Shown piece after piece: positions 46,901-58,900 of a DNA stretch of 64,000 nucleotides (the first letter of the stretch is position 1; each line of letters opens with the position of its first letter). The DNA lies in assembly GCF_029392015.1 (NCBI RefSeq), contig NZ_CP113925.1, positions 1,674,001 to 1,738,000 of the forward strand, written 5' to 3'. Under the pieces are notes generated by a model. It had not been told where the DNA came from, searched no databases, and worked only from the letters and a program-made list of their open reading frames with translations. Source of the stretch: Bifidobacterium sp. ESL0728. Lineage in GTDB: Bacteria > Actinomycetota > Actinomycetes > Actinomycetales > Bifidobacteriaceae. Position numbers and translations under genes: made by a program.

Positions 46901-49900
46901 CGGCCGGAGCCGTCAATCCCGCGACCTGAGCCGCGGTAGGCTCGGCGATCTTCTGATCTTGCGTGAAGCCGATGAACGAAGTCTCGCCGCCGACGGTCTT
47001 GCCGCCTTCGAGATCGAAGGTCACCTTGTGCTCGCTGACAGGCGCGGACGTGGTGCTCTGCGAGTACTTCGCAGTCAGCGTCGTGTTGCCGGCAAACTCG
47101 TTGGCGAAGTTGAACGCCGCAGGCGCACCTTCCTTGAACCAGCCATCGAAGGTATCGTAACCCAGCGGAATCTGAGGATCTGCAGGAGCTGTCAACTTCT
47201 TGTGCGTCGTGGTGAGCGTCTTGTCGGCATCGAGTCCGCCGTTGGCGGGCTTGAACGTGACCAGGTACTCGTTCTCAGGAGCGTTCTGCGTCCAGTGGGC
47301 GTACAGCGTGACGTTGCCGGTCACCGTGTACGGGAAGGCAACAGCGGTGCCGCCGGTCAGCTCGGTGAACCAGCCATCGAAGTGATAGCCGGCGCGGGTC
47401 GTCGTGGGCTCGGTGTTGATCTTTTCGCCATAGTGAACGGTCTGAGGAGCTACAGCAGAACCGTCATGCGCATCGAATGTCACCGTGTACGGCTTGGCGT
47501 TCCAGTGGGCATAGACCGTCTTGGCGGAGGTGATCTCGGCATTGAAGTCGAACTCACTGCCACCGTCGGCGGCATCGAACCAACCAGCGAAGTCGTAGTG
47601 GGCACGAGTCGGATTTTCAGGCTTGCTGACCTTCTGACCATCGACCACCTGCTGGGCAGGAATGGCCGCCGAAGTCACCGGGTCGGACTCGGAATCGTTC
47701 AGATCGAACGTCACTTTGTGCGTGATGTTCTTCCACACTGCATAGAGCGTGGTATCGCCGTCAAGCTCGGGCTCGGTGGCGAAGTCGAACTTCGCACCGT
47801 TCCTCGTCCTGGACCAGTGATCGAACTGCTGATGGTCGGGCTTGGTCAGCTTATCCATCTCGGACTGCGTCGGGGCAACCGCCTTCTTACCAGAGGTCGC
47901 CTTGCCGAAGGCCTGGGACTCGTGGCCGTTCTGCGGGTCATACGTCACCATGTACTCGCCGCTCGTCGGAGCAGTAGGCTTCGCCATCCACACCGCATAG
48001 AGCGTCGTGTTGTCGCTCAGTGTGGTGTTGAAGTCGAAGTCATCGCCGTCAGGCGAGGCGGACCAGTGCAGGAACGTCTTGTCAGCCGGAGCCGTGAGCC
48101 CTGCGACCTGAGCCGCAGTAGGCTCGGCCACCTTCTGGCCGGACGTGCGTTCGGTGAACGTAGTATCACCGTCGCGCGTCTGTCCGCCCTGCAAGTCGAA
48201 CGTCACCGTGTGCTCACCTGCGGCGGGCCGTCCGGCGGCCTTGGAGTAATGGGCCGTCAAGGTCGTGTCCGTTGTGAAGGCAGTGCCAAAGTCATAGGCA
48301 CTCTGCGCACCGTCGGCGAACCAGCCGTCGAAGGTGTCGTAACCCAACGGAATCGTCGGAGTCGGAGGATCAGTGATCTTCTGATGACGCGTGGCCTTGG
48401 TGAAGTCGGACTGAATGCCGTTCGCGGGCTTGAACTTGACCACATATTCGCTGGCAGGCGGGTTGACCGTCCAGTGAGCGTGCAGCGTAATGCTCTTGCC
48501 GGGCTTGTACGGGAACGCGATTTCGTCGCCGCCATCGGCCTTGGTGTACCAGCCATCGAAGTGATGGTCGGCAAACGTCGGAGCCTCAGGCTCGGTAATC
48601 GTGTTCGGGTATGTGACTGTCTTATCGTCAGGGGCACTGGTGCCGCCGTTCGCATCGTAGTGGACCGTGTAGTTTTCACCGGTCCAGTGCGCGTAGACCG
48701 TAGTAGCCTGCGTGATTGGGTCGTTGAAGTCGAAGGTATCCGAACCATCCGCAGCCTTGAACCAGCCGGCGAACGTGTAATGCGTACGCGTCGGGTTGGT
48801 CGTCGGCTTGCTGGCCTTCTCGCCTTCCATCACCGTCTGATCGCCGATGGTTGCGGGATCGGTAGGCGCATCCTCGGAACCCTGGAGGTCGAAGGAAACC
48901 GTGTACTGGTCCTTGTTCTTCCAGATGGCGTAGACCGTGGAATCCTCACTGAACTCAGTGTCCGTCGTCACTTCAGTTCCGCCGGAACGCTGGGTAGCCC
49001 AGTGATCGAACTTCTGGCCGTACGGAGCAGTGGCCGGGGCGCCAGGAACCGACGTCAGCTTGTGATCGGTCGTCTGCTGGGCGGCAGGCGCATCAGCGCC
49101 GCCGTTGGCATCGAAGCTCACCGTGAACTCGCCGGAAGTCGGGGTCTGGTTTTCGGTCCAGTGCGCATGCACCGTTGTGTCGTCAGTGATGGCAGTGTCG
49201 AAGTCGAACTTGTCATTGCCGCCAGCGGCCTTGAACCAACCGGCGAACGAATAACCGGACTTCAACGGATCCGTTGCAGGACGCTTGGCCTTCTTGTTGT
49301 TCTCAACGAGCTCTGGTTCGATGGAGGAACCGCCGTGGGTATCGAAGGTCACGAGGTGCTTGCCCTCAGGAGCCGTGGTGGGCTTGGTGTCCCAGTGTGC
49401 GAACACCGTGGTCGCCGCAGTGAACACCGTGTCGGTGGTGATCTTCTCGCCAGCAGTGGCATCCGTGTACCAGCCATCGAATACCTTGCCGTCAGGAACG
49501 CCACTCGGGCCGTTCGGAACAGCGACAAGCTTCTTGCCGACAGTCGCCTGCGGCAACGGAGCGCCGGAACCGCCGTTCGCGTCGAACATGATCAGATACT
49601 CGCTGGTATCGGGAACCTCGTTCTTGATCCAGTGCGCATAGACCCTGGTCGCGGCCATGATCGGCTTGGTGAAGTCGAACGCGTCGGTACCGTCCGCTGC
49701 CTTGAACCAGCCAGCGAACGTATAACCCTCGCGAGTCGGGTCGGGGACAGGCTTGTCGACGGTCTTGCCGTAGTCGACATCCTTGCTGTCGATAGGAGTG
49801 CCGCCCTGCGTGTCGAACGTCACCGTGAACTGGATTGTCTTCCAAATGGCGTAGACCGTGGAATCCTCACTGAACTCGGTGCTGGTAGTCACCTTGGTGC

Positions 49901-52900
49901 CACCGGAACGCTGGGTAGCCCAGTAATCGAATTCCTTACCGGTCGGAGCAGTCGCCGGAGCACCAGGCACCGACGCGAGCTTATGGCCGCTGGTCTGCTG
50001 CGCAGCAGGCGCATCAGCACCGCCGTTCGCATCGAACGACACCGTGAACTCATCGGCAGACGGGACCTCGTTCTTCGTCCAGTGTGCATGCACCGTCACA
50101 TTGCCGGTGATGGTCTCGCTATCGAAGTCGAACTTCTCGGCGCCGGTAGCACTCTTGAACCAGCCGGCGAACGTATAGCCGGGCTTGGTCGGGTCGGCGG
50201 CAGGACGCTTGGCTTTGCCGTTCTCGTCAACGAGCTGAGACTCGACCAAAGAACCGCCGTGAGTATCGAAGCTCACCGTGAACTTACCAGACGGAGCAGG
50301 CTCCGTAGTCTTCCAGTGCGCGTACACCGTGGTCGCCTTGGAGAACTCGGTGGCCGTGGTCACCTTGTCGCCAGCGGTCTTGGTGGTGTACCAGCCCTCG
50401 AACACCTTGCCTTCAGGTGCAACGCGCGGACCGTTCGGAACGGTGGCAAGCTTCTTGCCGACCGTAGCCTGCGGCTCAGGAGCGCCGGAACCACCGTTCG
50501 CATCGAACGTGACCAGGTATTCGCTCGGGGCAGGAGCCTCGGCAGCTGTCCAGTGCGCGTAGACCGTCGAAGCCTGCGTGAACACCGTGGACGTCGTGAC
50601 CTCGTCGCCGCCTTCGGAGGCAGTGAACCAGCCGACGAACGTCTTACCAGCCGGAGCCGTCGGACCAGCCGGAATGCTTTCCAGCTTGTGATCAGTGGTC
50701 TGCTGCGAATTAGGAGCATAGCTGCCACCGTTCGCGTCGAAGGTGATTGTGTATTCGTCACTCGTCAGCTTCCAGATGGCATAGACCGTGGAGTCCTGAG
50801 TGAACTCGGTGGCCGTAGTCACCTGAGCGCCACCCTTGCGCTGGGTAGCCCAGTGATCGAACTCCATACCAGCAGGAGCCGTGAGCGGAGCACCAGGAAC
50901 CGTTACGAGCTTGTGGCCGTTGGTCTGCTGGGCGGCAGGCGCATCAGCACCGCCGTTGGCATCGAAGGTCACCATGAACTCATTGGCAGCAGGCGTCTCG
51001 TTCTTCGTCCAGTGGGCGTAGACCGTGGTCGCCGCAGTGATGGCGGTATCGAAGTCGAAGGCATCCGAGACACCGGCGGCCTTGAACCAGCCGGCGAACG
51101 TGTAACCGGACTTCGTCGGGTCGGTGACAGGACGCGTGGCCTTCTGGCCGCTTGCAACGTTCTGAGGCTCGACCGAAGAACCACCCTGCGTGTCGAAGCT
51201 CACCGTGAACTGACCAGCCGGAGCAGGCGCAACAGACTTCCAATGAGCGAACACCGTGGCGTTGTCGGAGAACTCGGTGGCCGTGGTCACCTTGTCGCCG
51301 CCCTTGGCAGCCGTGTACCAGCCGTCGAACACTCTGCCGTCAGGCACACCGCTCGGGCCGTTCGGCACCATCGGCAACTTCTTGCCGACCGTAGCCATCG
51401 CAGCCGGAGCACCGGAACCGCCATTGGCATCAAAGGTGATGAGGTACTCGCTCGAAGCGGGTGTCTCGTTCTTCGTCCAGTGGGCGTAAACGGTGGTGGC
51501 AGCGGTGAACAGCGTCGAAGTCGTGACGGCGTCGCCGCCTTCCGACGCTGTGAACCAACCGACGAAAGTCTTGCCTTCAGGGGGCGTCGGAGCACCCGGA
51601 ACGCTTGCCAGCTTGTGGCCAACCGTCGTCTGCGCGGCAGGCGCATCAGAGCCGCCGTTCGCGTCGAAGGTGATGGAGTACTCGCTAGTCGTGAGCTTCC
51701 AGATGGCGTAGACCGTCGTGTTCTCGCTGAACTCGGTGTTGAGGTCGACCCTCTGGCCACCCTTGCGCTGGGTAGCCCAGTGATCGAACTCCATGCCGGC
51801 AGGAGCAACCGCAGGAGCGCCAGGAACCGTTACGAGCTTATGGTCGGTGGTCTGCTGAGCGACAGGCGCATCAGCACCGCCGTTCGCATCGAACGTGATC
51901 GTGAACTCGTCGGCAGACGGGGTCGCGTTCTTCGTCCAGTGCGCATGGATCGTCGTGTCTTGGGTGATGGCCTCAGCGCCGAAGTCGAACGCATCGTTGC
52001 CTTCAGCAGCCTTGAACCAGCCGGCGAACGTGTAACCGGTCTTGACCGGATCGGTGGCAGGACGCTTCGCCTTGCCGCCGCTTGCAACGTTCTGGGACTC
52101 GACCGAAGAACCGCCGTGCGTGTCGAAGCTCACCGTGAACTGGCCAGCCGGAGCAGGCGCAGCAGTCTTCCAGTGCGCATACACAGTGGTGTTGGCGGAG
52201 AACGCCGTCTCGGTGGTGATCTTTTCACCATCGGTCTTACCGGTGTGCCAGCCGTCGAACACTTTGTTGGCGGGCACGCCGCTCGGGCCGTTCGGAACGA
52301 CCGGCAGCTTGCCGTCGATAGTCGCCATCGCAGCCGGAGCACCGGAACCACCGTTGGCATCGAACGTCACCTGGAACTCGCTCGGAGCAGGCGTCTCGTT
52401 CTTCAGCCAGTGCGCATAGACCGTGGTCGCACCAGTAATCTTCGTACCGCCCTCGCCGAACTTGAAGACATCGGCATCGTCGGCAGCGGAATCATACCAA
52501 TCAACGAACGTGTAACCGTTACGCGTCGGAGTGCCGGGATCGGAAGCGGTCTTGTTGTACTCGATCTGCTGCGGTTTGACCGTAGAACCACCGGTGCCGG
52601 TATCGAAGGAAACCGTGTACTGCGCGGTCTTCCAGACTGCGTAGAGCGTGGTGTCGCTGGTGAGCGCCGAAGCGGTGTCGAAGTCGTAGGCTTCGCCATT
52701 CTTGCTCGCGGACCAATAATCGAACTGCTTGTGATCGGGAGCCGTGAGCGCGGCAACCTCGTCGTCGGAAGGCTTCTGAGCCTTCTTATCGACTGTGGAC
52801 TTGCCGAACGCCTCAGACTCATGGCCGTTCTGCGGGTCATAAGTCACCGTGAACTCGCCAGAAACAGGTGCCGGAGGCGTGGCCATCCACACCGCGTAGA

Positions 52901-55900
52901 GCGTCTTGTTGGCGCTCAGCTCGGTGCTGAAGTCGAACGCATCGCCGTCGGCCTTATCGGACCAGTGATAGAACGTCTTGCCCTCGGGGGCAGTCAGTCC
53001 GGCGATCTGGGCCTTGCTCGGCTCAACCGCCTTCTGGCTCGACGTCGGCGCGGTGAATGTGGTGCCACCGTCGTGCGTCTGGCCGCCCTGCAGGTCGAAC
53101 GTCACCGTATGCTCGCCCTCGGAAGGCGTGGTCACCTTGGAGTAGTGAGCCGTCAGCGTCGTGTTGTCAGCGAACTCGTTGGCGAAGTTGAACTTCGTGC
53201 CGCTGTTGAACCAGCCATCGAACTTGTTGTAACCCAACGGAATCGTCGGATCAGTTGGCGCCGTCAGCTTCTTGTTCTCCGTGGTCTCGGTGAAGTCGGG
53301 CTCGATGCCGTTGGCGGGCTGGAACTTCACGACATATTCATTGTCGGGCTGAACCGTCCAGTGAGCGTGCAGCGTGACGTTGTCGGTCACTGTGTACGGG
53401 AAGGTGATCTGCGTGCCACCGTCGGCAGCCGTGTACCAGCCATCGAAGTGATGACCGCTGAACACAGGCTTGGTGGGGGCATCAATTGTCTTGTTATAGT
53501 CGACAGTCTTCGGGCCGACAGCGGAACCGCCCTCGGAATCGAACGTCACCGTGTACGGCTTGGCGGTCCAGTGCGCGTGCACCGTGGCACCGGCCATAAT
53601 CGGGTCGTTGAAGTCGAAGACATCCGAACCACCCGCGGCCTTGAACCAGCCGGCGAACGTGTAATGCGTACGAGTCGGGTCTTCAGGCTTGTTGGCCTTC
53701 TCCCCCTTGACAACCTTCTGGTCGTCAATCGAAGAAGGCGTGACCGGCGAATCGGGCGAACCGTGGAGGTTGAACGACACCGTGTACTGAGGCTTGGCCT
53801 TCCAGATCGCGTAAACCGTGGAATCCTCGGTGAACTCAGTGCTGGTGGTCACTTCGCTGCCACCGGAACGCTGCGTGGCCCAGTGATCGAACTCCATGCG
53901 CGTAGGCGCAACCGCCGGCCCGTCAGGAATCGAGGTCAGCTTGTGGCTGGTCGTGGTCTTCGCGGCAGGCGCATCAGCACCGCCGTTCGCATCGAACGAA
54001 ACAGTGAACTCGTTGGCGGACGGAATCTGGTTCTTCGTCCAGTGGGCGAACACCGTGGTATCCGTGGTGATCGTCTCGGTGTCGAAGTCGAACTTGTCGT
54101 TGCCACCCTCGGCCTTGAACCAGCCGACGAACGAATAACCAGGCTTGCTCGGATCCGTGGCAGGACGCGTGGCCTTGCCATTTTCAGCAACGAGCTCTGG
54201 CTCAACAGACGAGCCACCCTGCGTATCGAAGTTCACCGTGAACTGGCCAGCAGGAGCAGGCTCCGTAGCTTTCCAATGAGCGTAGACCGTAGCGGCAGCG
54301 CTGAACTTGGTGGCCGTGGTCACCTTGTAGCCGGTGTCCTTCTCGGAGTACCAGCCGTCGAACACCTTGTTGGCGGGCACGCCGCTCGGGCCATTCGGAA
54401 CGACCGGCAACTTCTTGCCGACCGTAGCCATCGCGGCAGGAGCACCAGTACCGCCATTGGCATCGAACGTAATCAGGTACTCGCTCGGGGCAGGCGTCTC
54501 GTTCTTGATCCAGTGGGCATAGACCGTGGTCGCACCAGTAATCTTCGTGCCACCCTCGCCAAACTTGAAGACATCGGCATCGTCGGCAGCGGAATCATAC
54601 CAATCAACGAATGTATAACCGTCGCGCGTCGGAGTGCCAGGATCGCTAGCGGTCTTGTTGTACTCGACCCGCTGCGGTTCGACCGCAGAACCACCGGTAC
54701 CGGTGTTGAAGGAAACCGTGTACTTGATCAGCTTCCAGATGGCATAGACCGTGGAATCCTCGGTGAACACCGTGTTCTCGTCGACCGTCTGACCGCCGGA
54801 ACGCTGGGTAGCCCAGTGGTCGAACTCCATATGGGCAGGAGCAGTCGCCGGGCCGTTCGGCACCGTAGTCAGCTTGCCATTGGTCGTCGTCATCGCGGCA
54901 GGCGCGTCAGCACCGCCGTTCGCGTCGAACGACACCGTAAACTCGTTGGCGGACGGGGTCCCGTTCTTCGTCCAGTGCGCATGCACCGTGGTAGCCGCGG
55001 TAATCGTCTCAGCGTCGAAATCGAACTTGGTGGAACCGTCAGCGGCCTTGAACCAGCCAGCGAACGAATAACCCGTCTTGGTCGGATCGGCGGCAGGACG
55101 CTTGGCCTTCTGGCCGGACGTAATTTCCTGCGGCGCGATCGAGGAACCGCCATGGGTATTGAAGCTCACACGGAACTTGCCCTCGGGAACCGAGCTCGAA
55201 GCATCCTTCCAGTGCGCGTAGACCGTAGTGGCAGCCGTGAATGCAGTATCCGTGGTGACCTTGTTACCATTCTCGGCATCCGTGTACCAGCCGTCGAACA
55301 CCTTGCCGTCAGGCACGCCGCTCGGGCCGTTCGGGACGACCGGCAGCTTGCCGTTGACAGTCGCCATCGCAGCCGGAGCGCCGGAGCCACCGTTGGCATC
55401 GAAGGTAATCGAGTACTCGCCAGGGGCGGGCGTCTCGTTCTTGATCCAGTGCGCGTAGACCGTGGTCGGCGCGGTGATGGTCGTGGTGCCGAAGCCGAAC
55501 CGGGAGCCGCCGGACTTGGCATCATACCAGCCAGCGAACGTGTAGCCTTCACGGGTCGGATCGTTGGCGGGCTTGTCAACCGTCTTGCCGGTATCAACTG
55601 TTGTCGGGTCGACAGACGAACCGCCCTGCGTATCGAACGTCACCTTGTACTGCTGGACCCAATGGGCGAAGACATCCGTGTCACCGGTGATCGGGGTGTT
55701 GGCGAAGTCGAACTTCGTGCTGCCCTCGGCCGTGGTGTACCAATCGTCGAAGCGGTATCCGTCCTTGGTCGGCTTGTCCGTCGGCCTGGAAGCGTGCTCC
55801 TTATAGTTGACATGCTGCTGCTTGACAGTGGAGCCGCCGTCCGTCTTGAAGTTGACATCGTACTTCTTGGCCGTCCACTTGGCCTTCACCGTGATGTTGT

Positions 55901-58900
55901 GGGACACCGTTTCGGTGAAGTCGTAGTCGGAGCCGTCAACCTGCCAGCCGGCGAAGTCGTAGTGGGTACGCGTCGGATCCTTCGTGGGCTTGGTGGCCTT
56001 CGCGCCGTCCAAGACGGTCTGCGAAGCCTCACTATTGGAACCGTCGCCTGCGAGCGCCGGATCCTCACTGTCGCCGTTCAGGTCGAAGGAGACCGTGAAT
56101 TCCTGCGTCCAGTGGGCGAAGAACTCGACGTCGTCGGTGACCGTGTACGGGAACGTGACCTTGGTGCCGCCGGTTTCGGAGGTGTGCCAGCCATCGAAGT
56201 GGTAGCCGGCCGCACTTGGAGGCGTGGGCTCGTCGACGGTCTTGTTGTACTTGACCGTCTTCGAGTCGGTGCTGGTGTGCTGCGCGTTGTCGGTGAACTT
56301 CACCGTATAGGACTTGGCGTTCCAGTGCGCGTAGACCGTGGTGGGCTTCGTGATCGCGGTGGTGGCGAAGTTGAACTTCGCGGCACCCTGATCGGCGGAG
56401 ACATACCAGTCGTCGAAGTCGTAGTGGTCGCGGGTCGGGTCGGCGGTCGGACGCTTGGCGAACTTGCCGGTCACTACCGACTGCGGTTCGACGTGCGAAC
56501 CACCCTCACCGGTTTCGAAGGTGACCTGATAAGTCACGGCGGCCTTCCAGCCGGCCTTCAGGGTCATGCCGGCGCTGACGGTGTCGTCGTTGAAGTTCCA
56601 GGCAGTCGTGCTGGGCTTCGGCGCGCCGTTGTCATCAAGATCGCTCGGTTTGTACCAACCCTGGAAGTCGAAGTTCTCCTTCGACGGATTGCCGGGATCA
56701 TCAAGCTTCGCGCCCTTGTCGACGGTGCGGTCCGTGACCTTGCTCGGGTCGGCAGCCGTGCCGCCGTTCACGTCGAACTTCACCGTAAACTGCTGCACCC
56801 AGTGGCCATAAGCCGTGGTTTCGCCGGTAATGGACGTACCGCCCTCGCCAAACTTGAACTTGTTGGCATCAGTGTTTTCAGTCTGGTCGTCGGTCTTGAA
56901 CCAACCGAGGAAGCGGTAGCCGGTACGGGTCGGTGCCTCGGGCTCGGTGGGAACCGTGCCCTTGTACTTGATGCTCTGGTCGGTCGGGTTGTCCGAAGCA
57001 TTGCCGGTGGCCGCGTTGAAGTGCACCGTGTAGGACCTGGCGTCCCAGCCGGCGTAGAGCGTGGTGTCCTTGTTGATATCGGAGTTGAAGTCGAACGGGG
57101 TCTGGCCTTCCTTGACCGTGCCGTCGGCGTTCAGCGCGCTCTGGTTTGCATACCAGTTGTTGAACGTGTAATGGGTACGAGTCGGGGCTTCGGGCTTGGA
57201 TGCGATCTTGCCGCCGGCCAACACCGTCTCGTCATCGATGGAGGCAGGCGTGACAGGCGAATCGCTGGAGCCGTTCAAAACGTATTTCACCGTGAACTTC
57301 TGACTCCACTGTGCGTAGAGCGTCTTGTCGCCGTTCACCGTGTATGGCCATGTAACCGCGTTGCCGCCGCTCTGGGACTCGGACCAGCCAGTGAACTTGT
57401 AGCCCTCGCGCGTCGGGTCTTGAGGCTTGTCAATCGTCTTGCCGGTGTCAACGGTCTTGGCCTGGGTCGTGGGATCGAGGGTGCCGCCGTTGCCGTCGAA
57501 GGAGACGGTGTACTGCTGCACCCAGTGGCCATAAATCGTGGTCTCGCCGGTGATGGGCGTGCCATTCTCGCCGAACTTGAACTTGTTGTCCTCACTGTTG
57601 TCGTTCTGGTTGTTTGTCTTGAACCAGCCGAGGAACCTGTGGCTTGCATACGTCGGAGCGTCAGGAGCGGAAGGAACCGTGCCCTTGTACTTGATGCTCT
57701 TGCTGGCCGGGTTGTCGGTGGGGTCGCCGGTGCCGGCGTCGTACTGCACCGTGAAGGACTTGGCGTTCCAGCCGGCCGTCAGGGTGATGGCATCGGTGAC
57801 CTGGGTCGGCGAAGAAACACCGTTGAACTTCCAGGCCCTCTTGTCGGGCTTCGGCGAACCGTCGGCGTTGAGGTCGGCGGGATTGAACCAGCCGGCGAAC
57901 GTATAGTGCGGGTCACGGGTCGGGTCGCCGGGGTCGTCGAGCGTCGAGCCGGTGTCGACCGTGCGGTCTTCCACCTTGCTCGTGTCGGCTGCCGTGGCGG
58001 GATCCTCACTGGAGCCGTTGAGATCGAACTTCACCTTGTACTGCTTTACCCAGTGCGCCTTCAACGTGATGTTGGAACCGATCTGGGTGTTGAAGTCGAA
58101 GGCCGTCTTGCCGGGAAGCACAGCGCCGGATTCATCGAGATCGCCGGCCATGTACCAAGCGTCGAAGCGGTAGCCGCTCTTGGAGGGATCGGCGGGCTTC
58201 TGGCTTTCCTGGATGGCGGTGTCGTCATCGACGGTGGCCGTCGTGGACTCGTCACCATTGGCCGGATCGAAGGTCACGGTGTGCGTGGCGTCGTTGTAGC
58301 GGGCCACCAGATCGGTGTCCTCGGTGATCGGCGTGTTGAAGTCGAAGGCCGTCTTGCCGGGCTTCGGCACTCCGTTGCCGTCGAGGTCATTCTTCAGGTA
58401 CCAGCCCTTGAAGACCTTGTTGGCAGGAGCCGTCGGATTGCCGGGATCATTGGCCTTCTCGCCGTTGAACACGGTTTGGTCTTTAATCGGGTCAGCCGCG
58501 GAGCTCTTCGGATCGAAGGTCACCTTGAAGGTGTCATCGACCCAGTGCGCCCACAGATCCACGTTGCTGCTGACAGCAGTGTTGAAGTTGAACTTCGTGC
58601 TGCCTTCGGCGGTCGTGTACCAGCCGGCGAACTTCTTGTGATGCGGAACCGTGGTCGGAGCGGGAGGCTCGGAGACCCTGCCGTCGGAACCGATGGGCAG
58701 CTCGTAGTCGGGGTCATCGTTGTTCGGATGGACCGTGGCCGTGTAGACCTGAACGGTCCAATGGGCGTAGGCGGTGGTGCTGGAGTTGACGGAATCGTCG
58801 AAGTCGAACTTCGCCGCATTATCGTCAGCCGAGACATACCAACCCTCGAAGTGGTAACCGACGCGGCTCGGCGTGGCAGTCGGCTTGCTGGCCTTGTCGC

